From Hedera helix (taxonomy: Eukaryota > Streptophyta > Magnoliopsida > Apiales > Araliaceae), in contig OX359276.1 of NCBI GenBank assembly GCA_947179155.2, positions 47,424,953-47,488,952 of the forward strand: a stretch of 64,000 nt of DNA, written 5' to 3'. Positions 38,693-51,004 of the stretch are shown in pieces. The notes beneath the pieces were generated by a model. That model did not search any database, was not told the origin of the DNA, and was given only the letters and a program-made list of their open reading frames with translations. Within the stretch, counting starts at the first letter, position 1; every line of letters starts with the position of its first letter. The position numbers and the translations under genes were made by a program.

Positions 38693-39796
38693 AGGGTTTT
38701 TTTTTATTAAAGCTGGATAAGTCTGAATGACCTATAATCTAAATCGGTCAAATGTACAAATTGTTTGATAACTATGTGAATGAGATAAAAGTGTTGAATC
38801 AATAAGCTTATTGAAGCTGGCTTATTCGATCAGAAGTGTGACTAAATAAATTTTGACTCAAATATCCTCCGATATTAAACGGGATTACAAACATATCACC
38901 ATTTCCACCTCTTCCAATCTATTTCCGGCGTTGATCACTTTTTATCCAAAGTGATTGAAGTTTTGCACAAGCTTCAAGTTGTCTTCTATCTCTTTCTTGT
39001 TCCTTCTTTAATTCTTTATCTATAATTATTTCCCCCCTTTTTTTCTGTAATTACCAGATTTTTATAGAGTATTAAATATTTTTTATTATTTATTAAATTG
39101 GTTTGATAAAAAATAGTAGGATTTTTAACCTATTACATTTTCTATATATCAAGCTTGGATTGAATTTGTTTGAATCATTTAATACTTTATTGATAATTTT
39201 TTTTGAATTATTAAAATATTGTGTAATTAATATTGTATTAAACTTATTTTTTAGTACGTTCATACTTATATACTTGTTTGACATAGTTCAGAGCAATATT
39301 TTCAGGCCTAGACCGGTCATCTAACCGAAAAGGATACCAGACAGTTATTGAACCGATGGTGTCATAAATATATAAAATATATATTATTAATAATTAATAA
39401 AAATTTAAAAATTTAATTTTTTATTAGCTAAAATATAATGAAATTATATTATAATATTACTAAAAATATATAATTTTAAAAATAATTTATTTTGTACAAA
39501 ATAAATATTAAAAAATACTTTAAAACCGGTTCAACAGGGTCAACCAACCGGTTCTATCAAGTTTTTGACCAAATTAATTGCACTGAATCGGACATTGAAC
39601 TGGCCGGGTCGGGCCGGTCCGATCTGGGTTTCAAAACATTGGTTTAGAGATGTAAAATAGTAAAAAATTATTATTCAGATATTTCAAACATATTAATTAT
39701 CAAATAATTTTTTTCATTCAAAATTCTGTTTTATTCAACTAATTAAAATTACTTAAATATTCAGAATTATTTTATTTGATTTTATCCAACAGCTGC
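38693..39796. mobile_element. PIF/Harbinger-like insertion with a nested MITE
   Basis: Interrupts the duplicated PPR intron between TAA (38690-38692) and TAA (39797-39799), a 3-bp target repeat typical of PIF/Harbinger. The right end (inverse GCAGCTGTTGGATAAAATC) resembles the end of the repeat at 50101-50505. Inside, about 39295-39650 is a GC-richer block with AACCGGTTCAAC and GGGTCGGGCCGGTCC motifs, probably a separate nested MITE. No protein is encoded. Confidence 0.5.
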
Positions 39797-40048
39797 TAAG
39801 TCACGTCTCATTGAACTCCAATAATTACGTAAAAAAGCCTTTTCTGCACTACTTGGATTAGCTAACAAATGTACTGATATGCTGTTTTTTTAATTAACGT
39901 TGCTTATCTAAACATTAACTAAATTTAAAACTAAAATGAAACAAATATGTACGTATTTTTAATCAAGTAAAACTCGTAAATTTGTATTTACAAATATCGA
40001 CTCTTTTTTGTAGAATGATAATAAAAAAAGTAATAGCAAACTAGATAC

Positions 40049-43000
40049 TGTAATGTCCTAGAATTTCCACATCTTTATTTATTAAATTATTAATTTAATT
40101 TCCAACGAGTTAGTTTTATGAGATTATTTAAATCTTTTTATGTGATTAATTAATTATGTGATTAAATAATTATGTAATTAATTACTAAAATTAATTAAAG
40201 GGGGTCACTAATATGTTATTAAATTGGTGAACAAACCCTAAAGTTTTAATATCAAAATAATTGATAAGTTTCCTATTAATTAAATATTCAATTAAATTGA
40301 ATATAATGAGTGAATTAAATATAATAAATTAATTAATATGATTATTAATTAATGTAAATAATGTGAAATATTAATAATAATATTTATTAGTCCATTTAGT
40401 AATTTAATACTAATGGGTTAGAATATTTAATTATTTATTCAATTTAATTATTTATTTAATCATGGATTGAATAATTAATGCATAAATTATTAAATTAGCC
40501 CATCATGGGTCAATTAGTAGCCCAAGTGTAGAATAATAAAATTTGACAATTTAGTAGCCCAAACAATTTAATAGAAGCCCAATTGGTATTTTAAATTAAA
40601 GCCCAATGATTGGCCCATTTGAAAAATACTTAATAAAACTATTAATTATTAAAAAGTGGACTTGTGACACTCATTTTGGGACATGAAGAAGAGTCCAGCC
40701 GAATCATGCTTGAAGGAGAGAGAAAATGAGTCTTTTGCTTTATTTTCTTTTATTTATTTATTTAATTAAAGGTTGCTTGTTTTGATTTTTGGGAAAGTCT
40801 TTTCCCACAAAATCCTCACCAACTTAGTATGGGCTAGCTTTCTTGTGTAAGTTTCATTGCTATCTCATGATGGTAATTTTGATAGATATAGATTTTATAT
40901 ATATCCAAATTGTAAGTATACTTACAATTTTGGAGCTTAAGTGAGTCATTTCTTCTTCTTCTACTTTCCAAGCTAGAGAGCATTTGATAGTGTGAGAAAA
41001 ATTTAGAGCAAAATACTAAGAGAAGAGAAGGAGTCTTGGTTCATGTCATCTTCCTTCACAACCTATTTTGGAAGAAAAAGGAAGATAGCCATTAAATCAA
41101 GGTAATGGTTATTCTAAATCTAAGTTTTATTTTTAAATGAAATAAATCATCATGTTAGTATAAACATGTTAATATGGTTATTAATGTGTAGTTGTAATAT
41201 TTATGCCATGCTTGAGTTTAATATGTTTGGTTTGTATTTTGGTATATTTTATATGCTAAAATATGTATTTAGTAGTGTGTAAACAAGTTTTGAAATATAT
41301 TACCAAAAATATTTTTGTAAAACTTAGGTTTGATGTTCTAATATTATAGAACATTAAATCATGAGAAAAACAAAGTTTGAATCACTTAAAATGGAGTTCT
41401 ACACAAAAAGATATGATTTATGGTAGTTTATGTGATGTAGAAATTTTTATAAAAAAATAATGATATTAAATCATGAAAAATTATTTTTTCATGTTATAAA
41501 TTAATATAAGGTGATTGGTAATTTTTTTGGATTTTTATTGAAGAGTTAAAGATTTATTGAAGGTATATTTTTATTTAAAATGGGTAGCCGGAGCACTGTT
41601 CACAATCTGCTAAAAATAAAAAAATTTGGATTTTCCGCGCAATGCGCGAGCAGCACTGTTCACCGAAAACACGGAGCCAAACGACGTCGTTTGGTGTCCG
41701 TAAAAAGTTACTCCGCGCGTACGCGCGGAAGCCGTTTTCTGCTTTCCAGAAACGGCGTCGTTTTGACCCGTAACAAACTAAAACGCGCGCAATGCGCGGT
41801 AAGAAACTTTTCAGCGGAATTACGATTCTGCCCCTCCGCGTTTTTCTTGGCAGAATTACCATTTTGCCCTTCGATCAGTTTTCTGATTATTTACGAAATT
41901 GCCATCGGTCCGGTTTTTCAACTTATTTACGAAAATGCCATTCGGGTTAATTTTAATTAATTTAAATATTTAAAAATTAATTTAAAATTATAACAAAAAT
42001 AATAATAATACAAAAATAATATTGGGGAGGATGTTTTTCATTAAGTTTAATATTTAAATATTTTAAATATTAATCTAGTTAGCTAAACCATGGTTAAGTT
42101 AAATAAAAATTATTATTTATTTATTATTTTAAATGTTAATAATAAATAAAGATGATAAATTAGCAATTATTATTTAATGCCTATTAAATAATATTTAAAG
42201 AGAGATAAAATTTATAAATTAATTATTTATTATTTAAATATTATTAAATAATAAATAAGGATAATTAAGTAATTAATTATTATTTAATTAACATTAAATA
42301 ATGATTAATGGAAATTAAGTTATTAGAGTAATAATTTATTATTTAATTTAAATAATAAATAAGAAGGATTTGATTATTATTTAACCTTAAATAATAATTA
42401 AAATTAATTAAATAATTAATTATTATTTAATTGACATTAAATAATAATTAAAGAGGATTAAGATTAGTAAACTATTATTTAATTTCCTTAATTAAATAAT
42501 AAGTGAGGTTAATTACTTGGTTAATTATTGGTTGATTAACATTAAATTAAAGAAGGTTAAAATTAAGTTAATAATTATTTATAATTAAATAATAAGTAAG
42601 TACAATTAGTTATTATTGATTTTAAATAATAACTAGAGTTAATTAATTTCTATTTAATCAATATTGAATAGTAATTAAAAAGAGATTGAGTTAATAAAAT
42701 AAATTGAATTGAATTAAACAATTATAATAAGTTGTTTAAGGGTTTAATAAGTGTCCAACACTTAAGAAAAATATTTTCTAACTTATTAAATTATTAACCT
42801 AAAATGATTAAGTGTCTATAAGGTTAATAATATTGTTTTGACTAATGTAAATTATGTGTTAGTACTTATGGTGGTAAATAAGTTCGTTATTAAGCGTATA
42901 ATTATGCAAATACGCCGTACTAATTATTAGACCAACTTTATTAATGTTAGGTCTTTCAAAGCAAGTTAGTTAAAGCTAGACAATTATTGTAGCTGAGCAA

Positions 43001-43966
43001 ACAGGCAAGTTCTCTAACCCTACTCAATTATTATCGTTGAACAAGTTTCCATACTTGTATTTATTGTTAAAGCTTGAAGTGGTTTAATTATTTAAAATTA
43101 TTCCACATCCATATTGTTTATAAATCGCACTTAGTGCATTTGAAGCTTGTTAGTTCTTGATTCATGAACTGTATTAAAAATGTCTGAAGCTAATAGTTCA
43201 GCTAGACATTGCGTTTCTAAATTCAATAACTTGAATACTTTTAAAAGCTTATCCAAACCATTGTTGGGTGCGGATTTTCTTATATTAAGTCTGAGAATTG
43301 AACAACCCTAAATTAGGGGATTTTGTGTCGGGAAACCGACTTTGGGCGCCAGTGACTAAATGTAATGCATATACAGCGGGTTGAATAGGCTGATCCCCTT
43401 GAAAACCAAACAACTCAAAGGGTCAGAGGAAACTCTATTATACCCTAGTTAGTTCAGGGTCCTTAGTGACCACTCAGCATTTTAAGATTCAAATATTCTG
43501 TTTATTAAAATTTGAATCCTGTTTCATTCACAATTGTTATATCTATTGTTGAACCATTGATGATCTTTCCCATTCATTCATGATATATTAAATCTATATG
43601 ATTGTTATAAACTTGCTGAGCAAACTAGTTGCTCATTCTTGCTATATCATGAACCATTTTTCAGATAATCCTGATTGCTCCAGGAAGGATAAGGGAAAAG
43701 GAAAGGCCAAAGCTTAAGTAGCTTATGCATGCTAGTTAGATCTTTATTTATGTATTTACGGTTGTTAAACCTTTTGTAATTCCTTATGATAGGAACTGTT
43801 TTTATGTTAAGGTTGATAGACCCTGGTATTGTAACCTTTTGAAGGGAACCAATATGTATTATTCCGCGATATTTAAATGCAATGTATGTATTTAATTGTT
43901 AGTAATGTGTTGAATAGTGAGAACCAAACTCGAGGTTATGGAACCCGGATTTGGGGTCGTCACAGA
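40049..43966. mobile_element. 3.9-kb solo LTR, gypsy (Tekay-like)
   Basis: Starts TGTAATGTCC and ends GGGGTCGTCACA, flanked by a perfect 5-bp repeat GATAC (40044-40048 and 43967-43971). At 3918 bp it is very long for an LTR, which fits large-LTR gypsy chromoviruses. There is no internal gag-pol and no second copy. The middle (about 41580-41950) is GC-rich with GCACTGTTCAC repeated twice; about 42030-42720 is made of ATTAAATAAT-type words. Confidence 0.8.
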
Positions 43967-44097
43967 TACATCATGTAATTAACTGTATAATTTTAAATTA
44001 GTAAAGGTATGTAGTATTTTTTCCGAACGGACTAAAAATAATAATTTTAATTTTGGAACGTAAAGAGTATTTATAGTGATGAAAATTACATGTGACA

Positions 44098-46310
44098 TGC
44101 AGGAAGAGGAGACGACATTCCTGGACTATCTGCGATTTGCATAGTAGATCTTCATCTTCGAACAATTTTCACAACCGAAATAGAAAATATAATTCATCGA
44201 GTACACGATGCGCGCTGTTTCTTTGGTTAATTCCCAAGGTACAATATCTTTTATTCACATCCATCTATCTATGAGCTTGAATCAGAGGTTATAGATGCTT
44301 TAAAAGCAAAAATTTCAATGCCCATTGGCCCGAATATACCTCTCTTCCCACTTCAAGCCAACTCTTTACGTGCTACTAATATTGACAACCATAATTCCTA
44401 CTACTTAAAATGGTTGGACTCGAAATCTCTGGGTTCTGCATGTTTTATACATTTCGAATGGAAGTTTTCTCAGTTTCAACTTTATGCAGCTGGGATGGTA
44501 GTGCCATGGGTGACCAATTGAGAGTTTTGTGCCATTCTTAATTCTGTACAGGGGCGGATCTACACAGAGGGCAACGGAGGCAGCTGCCTCCGCTGACTTT
44601 TGATGAATTATTTCTGTAGTAGTAAAATGTAGATAGTGAGTGGACAACGGAGGCAACTACATGTAGGATAGTAGGATTGCTGAATTGTGGATAGTTTTTT
44701 TATGAATTATTTTGGTAGTAGTATAATATTATTTGGGATGTGTGGAATCACCACCCAAGATCAGACTAGATCGGTGTGCCGTGGTGTCTGTAGTTGGGGC
44801 TTTGGTTTGGGATGTGTGGATCGCAAATGTGCTGATTTGGGTTTGATGTTGTTGCAGACGGAGGTTTGGAGGTTGTTTCCCTCGCCAGAAAGTTGTGATG
44901 TGGTTGTTTCTTTGTTCCGTGAGGTGATGTTGTGAGGTTTTTGTCGTCGGCGGCTACAACTAGAGCGTCGCTGGCTTGAGATGATAGCTTTCATGCTTTG
45001 GTTATCGTGCCTCTGCCCTGTTCTTCTAGTGTGACCCATTGACCGGGTCTTTCTTTTAGACTGTAGTTTGCTGGCTTAGTGTAGGGTTGATTTTTTTGGG
45101 CTGGCTGTTTTTTAATTACCCAGTGACCCAATTGTTTAAATTAGATTTATCTTGGGCTTGTTTCCCTAGCAATATAGGCTAATCGATGCTGTAATTGGCC
45201 TAACATAATGAGTTGTATGAAGTATCTTTTACGGTTAGGTCTTTGTCTCCTAGTTAGTCTAAGTGTTTATAATCTCAAAGGAAGATGAGATTAATATCTT
45301 GAGCTTTAATATAATAGCTAATTTTTTTTTTTACATTTTAATATGTAAACAAATTAGTAACAAAAAAAAAAAAAAAAAAAATTGATGTGGTGACATAAAG
45401 TTTGTATGCTTTTGTCCTTAGGCAGTGTGCTGCTAAGTGAGGGTAATTGCAGGTGCCTTGGGCATGTGGCGCATGTCTCCTATTTTCTTTGATTTCAAAT
45501 CTCTTCTTTTGTCTTCCATTTCGCAATATCCTTTATTTCTTCCGCGTGACATTGCAACTATAGAGACTGAATTTTCTCTGTGTATGTTTATTTGTAAAAA
45601 TATATATTTAAAATTGAATTATTTATATTAATTTAATATTATTTTAAATTATTTTTTCCTATGATAGGGGATTAATAATCATTTAAATATTTTTATGGAT
45701 TATTTTTTTTTATCATTTCTAAAACTATTTATAGGAGATTATATAATCCCATTAAAAATTTGGGATTAATAGTTTCTCTCATTTTAAACTATTAAATGAC
45801 TTTATGTGATTAATAATCTAACATTAAAGGATTAATAATCTCTCGTCAAAGGATTAAATAATACAAAATAATATTAAATTAAGGTAAATAGTTCAATTCC
45901 AAACAAATATAACTTGCCGGGACAAAAATTTTTAGTTAATATTAAGATTAATTTAAATTTTATTTATTTATTTATTTTTAAAAAAAATTAAAATCCGCCC
46001 CTGCTGGGACAAAATCCTGAATCCGCCCCTGATTTTGTAGGTGGATTTCGGACTCATTGCGGATGGAATTCCACCGTGGATAGTTGTTATGAAGGTGTAC
46101 CACTAATGGCTTCACCCTATTCATTTTGATCAACCTACGAATAGAAAACTAGTTGTTCAAGATTGGAAGAATGGATGCTATAAGAGGTCAAAATTAAGGG
46201 AGGAGCTTGTGAAAATTAAGGTTTATGAACCCAGAAAGGATTGAGAGGAAAGAAACGATAATAAAGGCAAAAGAATTACGGCACGGGCAGTTGAGAATGG
46301 AGGATCATCT
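44098..46310 (+). pseudogene. UDP-glycosyltransferase (UGT87-like) pseudogene
   Basis: Plant family 1 UGTs transfer sugar from UDP-sugars to small molecules. Recognisable pieces in order: IPGLS...VDLHLRTIF (44113 on), KVQYLLFTS (44240 on), LESEVIDALKAKISMPIGPN (44281 on), YLKWLDSKSLGSA (44400 on). After a hAT insertion come FRTHCGWNSTVDSCYEGVPL (46045 on, containing the PSPG-box HCGWNS), QDWKNGC, REELV and VENGGSSYNIN. The N-terminal half is missing and only a splice-acceptor-like CAG precedes the first piece. Frameshifts and stops separate the segments (for example before LESEVID and after MASPYS). The hAT sits between the YLKWLDS segment and the donor-binding region. A dead gene, weakly placed in UGT87 from memory. 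Confidence 0.82.
44549..46031. mobile_element. hAT-type element inside the UGT pseudogene
   Basis: 1483 bp starting CAGGGGCGGATCT and ending AATCCGCCCCTG, with 8-bp target repeats ATTCTGTA (44541-44548) and ATTTTGTA (46032-46039), one mismatch. A second, internal end-like copy (AAATCCGCCCCTG, ending about 46003) precedes the right terminus. About 45650-45870 carries several GGATTAATAATC words, perhaps a nested MITE. A GC-richer segment at 44740-45060 is of unknown origin. No intact transposase. Confidence 0.85.
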
Positions 46311-47870
46311 TACAACATTAATATTAATTGATAGTACATTTATTCTCGATCGATGCCAAGATTAATATAGTAGTATATTATTGTTATATATAGTAGAAGA
46401 TGTTTATGTCATTTATCACTAAATTACATTGTTGTTTGCATGCAGTGAAATGACATAAAATACTTTTAATAAAATAAAAGGAAAAATAACTGTTCGCGTT
46501 GTATGGACGTATATATCATCTTTCAATTAAGGTACTGATATATGTACATCATTAAGTAATTGTTGCACACCTAAACAAGATTTGTGGGATTCTATTGTAC
46601 AATCATGCAATAAACTCAACACGAGCACCTAGCCAATTACATATGGGAATGTTAAAATTTAAAATATAGAAATCTTAACGAAGGTTAATTAAAATTCTTT
46701 TAAGAAATTGTTTTTCACGCGTACATATTAATATTTTCACAAAATTATTCTCATAATCATATTCTTGCATTTACATTTACATTTCCTCCCGCAATATTAT
46801 TATTATCTGCGCCCCCAGTTTGAAAATCATCAACTCTAATAAATTGAGTTTAGCTGGTATACCCATGATCTTTTTAGTTGTATTTATATACATAGAAAAT
46901 TGATATTTTTACAATATAAATTAATATTTTTATAAAATTCTCGATAATAAATAGGATCCAAATTAATGAGTGTGAGATATTGTAAAAAAGTGAATTTTTT
47001 CTTGTAAAAAATAAAAATAACAATATCCTATATGTATTAAATTAAATTAGTTTTATATACAATTTAAAATTTGAAATAATATACAAATAAAATTTGCCAT
47101 TGCCTTTCACAAAATTTATAAAAGAGTAAATACTAATTTTGAAAGTTTGAAATTTAAAAAGAAAATAGTTTCATTTATTTATTTTTCCTTTCTTAATTTC
47201 CCCTGATTCAGTTCTCTCATTTTCTAACCAGATAGAGAGAGACAAAAAATAAATTCCGCAAAAAAGGTTCCGTTCCATATGAATCGTTGGTTCCACGTAC
47301 GAACATTTCTGTCTCCCTTCCTCTCTGTGTCTCAAAAGAAACTGCTGATAGGGTGTGGGAAGGACTGACTACACAAAGAGAAAGGGGAGGGGAGAGAAAG
47401 ACGGAGGCAAAATTTGGCAACCACACATGCATAAACCTTTTGGTAGCGTAGCAGTGACCACCTACCACCTTATCTCTCTCATTTGAATTCATAAGCTTTT
47501 GATCAAATACAAATAATAATAATAATAATAATAAGTCATTATCGGAGAACCTCCCTAATCTGAGATCTCAATCTTGACCTCACATGCATTTCAATCCAAT
47601 CCAACTATCATACCATAATCTTCTTTCTTTCTCTCATTTTCCACCTAAAACAATTAAACAAGTGTTCAAGTTTAATTTATTTTCCCCTACTCTGTTTTTA
47701 CAATCTGCGTAAAGATTGTAATCTCAATTTTCTCGAAAATTGAGATTTGAATGGAAAGTGCAGTTAACCGGCAATTGTTGACGGAATCACAAACCACCTT
47801 CCAGAGTTAGAGAACACGATACCGGTAACAGCAACGCTCGTCACGCTCCCCGTCGAACCCTAGGCTCCGT
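46311..47870. other. Intergenic region upstream of the RING gene
   Basis: AT-rich with no gene seen to about 47200. About 47200-47700 has purine/pyrimidine-rich GAGAGA/CTCTCT patches. An (AAT)n microsatellite is at about 47511-47533. The last part probably contains the RING promoter and leader. Confidence 0.5.
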
Positions 47871-48037
47871 GCTCAACATTCAGAACAAATCTTCATCGGA
47901 CACTCCTCGATATTATCCGAGAGGACTCTATCAAAGATAACAAGAAGACTTGGAATTACTTCAAGGACAAGCTCCGCCTCAAAATAGCCGGCGCCGCCTG
48001 GACTTCCTCCGTTCACATTCCCGCCTCCGACCTCCCA

Positions 48038-48616
48038 ATGGAGGGGAACAACAGCGCAAACAACAACCGAATGATGATGCGCCGACAATCCACCAGGATC
48101 CCGGTATCGGACCCCGATCCCCTGCCAGGACTCACCGACTCATCTCAGAGTTTGTCTCGTAGATCATCGCTCTTACAGCGTAATGCGAGCTGCATACCAC
48201 AGAACAACCACGAAGAAGAAAATGCTGCAGCGGAGGAGAAGCCGCATACGGCGGAAGAAGGGGAAGAAGAGGAGGAAGGGATGGGGGAGACGGCGGAGGG
48301 GGACGGGGAGGGAGGGCCGGTGAGGATGTCGCTGATGTCGTTGTTGGCGGAGACTGATAGAGAGATGGGAATTGAAGGATCAAATTCCTTGTATATGATT
48401 GGGGATGAGGAGGATGAAGAAGAGGAGGAAGATGGTCGTGACAGAAATGGTGGAGAATATAATAATTGCTGTGTGTGTATGGTGAGGCATAAGGGGGCTG
48501 CTTTCATACCTTGCGGCCATACCTTTTGCAGGTTGTGTTCTAGGGAGCTTTGGGTCCAAAGAGGGAATTGCCCTCTTTGCAATGGCTACATCTTGGAAAT
48601 TCTTGATATTTTCTGA
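48038..48616 (+). CDS. C3HC4 RING-finger protein, probable E3 ubiquitin ligase
   Basis: Intronless, 192 aa from the first usable ATG. The C-terminal RING is complete: C144-x2-C147, C159-x-H161, C164-x2-C167, C178-x2-C181 (PCGHTFCRLCSREL). It ends in NGYILEILDIF, a hydrophobic tail I recall from a small plant RING family. Residues 55-90 and 121-138 are acidic (EEEE runs), and RMSLMSLLAETDREMG lies between. The likely role is a single-subunit RING E3; the substrate is unknown. The frame is open for 58 codons upstream without an ATG and reads like conserved protein (RTLLDIIRED, KDKLRLKIAGAAWTSS). The family protein may therefore normally be longer, and this start could be a secondary one. Confidence 0.8.
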   Translation: MEGNNSANNNRMMMRRQSTRIPVSDPDPLPGLTDSSQSLSRRSSLLQRNASCIPQNNHEEENAAAEEKPHTAEEGEEEEEGMGETAEGDGEGGPVRMSLMSLLAETDREMGIEGSNSLYMIGDEEDEEEEEDGRDRNGGEYNNCCVCMVRHKGAAFIPCGHTFCRLCSRELWVQRGNCPLCNGYILEILDIF

Positions 48617-50100
48617 TCCGTTTCAGAAATTCAGCTCGTCCGGGTTACATCTGAGATATAATTCGAACATTATACTACTATTAAGTATTTCTTGGGAATG
48701 TGAGCTACATACAAGGAAATTTGAGTTTTCTGGATTTGGATAATGGATGACAATGTTTTGGAATAGCTTCAAAGTTGCTCGAAGGAACTTTAGAACCTTT
48801 CAATTTGGTCCCTCCTCCAAATATTATCCTGCATTGTGACTATTGAATATGGGAATTTGGAGGTTCAATTTTGTGAATCTAGACTTGACAATGTGGTTGA
48901 CTGGATCACATTCTTTAAGAATTTAAGTCTCTTATGATCATCAAGTCATTCTTTTTTTTTCTTTTTCTTTTCTTTCTTTGTGGAGTTAATGTTGTTCTGG
49001 CCTTCTGGGTGTTGGAATTTGAGCTAGTAAAATAAGTTGTTTTCTTATAGGGTACTTTTGGATTTGTTGGTTTATGATGGTGGCAGTATACTAGTCAAAA
49101 AAACTTAATAATATACTTTAGGAGCTCATATATTCTGCGCAAAATATCATTTTCAGCACAAATAATGTAACATATATAGACAACTGTACTGTGTGCTCTA
49201 CAAATTGTATATTCGCAAATTGCACTAGAAGAGGAAGGCAGTTTTGGGCTGAAAATATCCCATATTTGCAGCAGTAGATAAGTTTTATATGGATAGGGGA
49301 AACATGGCTCATACATTATTATGGGGTCAAATATACTCCTCCTACGTAAAGTTGAACGGAATCTCTTCTCTCTCTCTCTCATTTCCAGTCAGCTCATTCC
49401 AATTGTAAGGCTGGGTTGGGAATTTTCAAGTCAAGCTCTCTTGTAACATTAATACAACAAGAATTTATCATTATGTGCCTTGTTCTTGTTTTATTTGGTT
49501 CGTCTTTGTGGCATCAAGGAGTCAAAAGTATTACAAAATTTACATATTTTAATTTCTTGGATCAATCATTTTAGGCACCCTTTATGTGATGAGAAGTTGC
49601 CAACTCCACGAGGAGGTCGAGGATTAGTTTGGCATGACTCTTTTAAATTAAACCAATTGAAAACATTTTATTTGCGACTTCCTTGTAAGTTGTAGCAGCC
49701 TAGCAGTTCATGCAATGGGTGACTGCATAGCCGCCTAGCCTAGCCGGCCGTTTAATATATATATCTATATAAAGTTTTATAAAAAAATTCATCCTTGCCT
49801 AACTTCCTAAAAAGTATATTAAAAGCACGTCTATTAAAATTTGTTTTACGATTTTAATAAATACTATCTGCATTTTAAATTTTAAAATTAATATTGACTT
49901 TTTAAAAGTCAATTTTAAATATTTTTAAACTTAAAATTGATATTAATTCATTCAATTTATGTTCATACAATTACGAATATCATAAACTATTTAAAAAATA
50001 ATACTAGTTATGAAAAAAATTATTTTTATAACTTAAATGAATCATATCAATTTTAAATTTAAAAATATATTAAATTCACTTTTTAAAAATTAATATTAAG

Positions 50101-50505
50101 CCCTGTTTGTTTCGGTCTGAATAGGGTTGAATGAATTTGAATCTGAACGATTCAGTCAATCAAACTGTGTGGTTATTATTTTTGAAGATATGAATGGTCC
50201 AATTTTTGTTGACCGAATAAGTCAAGATTTTCACGCTAAATAAGTAAGCAAGTTATCTGAATAAATTTTTACTCATGTTGCCCCTCTTTATTCAAACCCA
50301 AATCGCTGTCTCCAAACCCACAACTCTGAAAACCATCAAGATCATGTTTAAGCCCAACCCTCTCAAATCAGAAGAATATGAACAAAAACAACATCAAGAA
50401 GAAGATGGAGAAGTTAACAAGAAAATTCAATCACCATGAAGAAGTTCATACCGTCTTGCGGAGTTTTACTCAGAACTGTTTTATTTAATTTTATCAAACA
50501 GTTCT
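50101..50505. repeat. MITE-like repeat
   Basis: Begins GCCCTGTTTGTTTCGGTCTG and ends TTTATCAAACAGTTCTT, giving imperfect inverted ends around CTGTTTG/CAAACAG. Its right end resembles that of the element at 38693-39796. No clear target duplication was found. Confidence 0.4.
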
Positions 50506-50804
50506 TTAGTCTTATAATTCGAAACTAAGGAAGTATATTAAACACTATTGGGCCTTGCCGTTGAACTGTTCATATCATCTTATTTTAGTCTAGTCTGTAC
50601 TAAAAATCCACATTAAAAAAAGATTGGGCGAAAAACCCATAGCTGCAACCTATCAGTACCAAGTGATCAGTAACATATTCTTACTCAAATCAAAATAAAT
50701 AAATAACTAATCAAGGAAATTGTCACTGTAATTGTGCATGAATCACTTGTTGGGTAGATATATCAGTTATGAAATAGAAAACTCACTAAACTTGAACTCA
50801 TATA

Positions 50805-51004
50805 CTCCTCCCGTTCTATAAAAATACTTTCAATTCTATTTATAATAATAATATAAAATGAAAGGATCCTCACATTATTTATTGACACTATAAAACTAAG
50901 CATTATTACTAAACTAATCGTTATTTAAGACGGAACGAAAATATATCTTTAAAATTTGTTAATTTTCTAAAGTGAAACTATTTTCTTTTTTAAAATGGAA
51001 GAAG
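50805..51004. mobile_element. Stowaway-type MITE
   Basis: 200 bp with inverted ends CTCCTCCCGTTCTATAAAA (left) and CTTCTTCCATTTTAAAA (right, inverted), flanked by TA (50803-50804 and 51005-51006). Ends and TA target fit Tc1/Mariner Stowaway MITEs. Confidence 0.75.

Larger units (their letters stand above)
29600..39872 (-). pseudogene. Duplicated PPR exon 2/intron 1 fragment, broken by transposons
   Basis: Collinear pieces match about 26938-27663, the 5' part of PPR exon 2 plus the start of intron 1. They are 29600-29625 with 31445-31523 (exon part, intron boundary kept at 31523/31524), 31524-31849 and 38550-38692 with 39797-39872 (intron part). The copy begins exactly where the 5' flank of the active gene ends and has the same orientation, so it looks like a head-to-tail partial duplication. 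Point differences and indels are scattered throughout. A MULE (29626-31435), a nested block (31850-38540) and a PIF-like insertion (38693-39796) interrupt it. It has no start and cannot encode a PPR protein. Confidence 0.85.

Noticed and set aside
41575..41960. Overlapping 95- and 126-codon open frames
   Set aside because: They sit in the GC-rich middle of the 3.9-kb solo LTR on opposite strands and have no recognisable protein features.
44687..44935. 82-codon open frame inside the hAT element
   Set aside because: No transposase or host-protein motif; it is not linked by frame to the UGT remnants.
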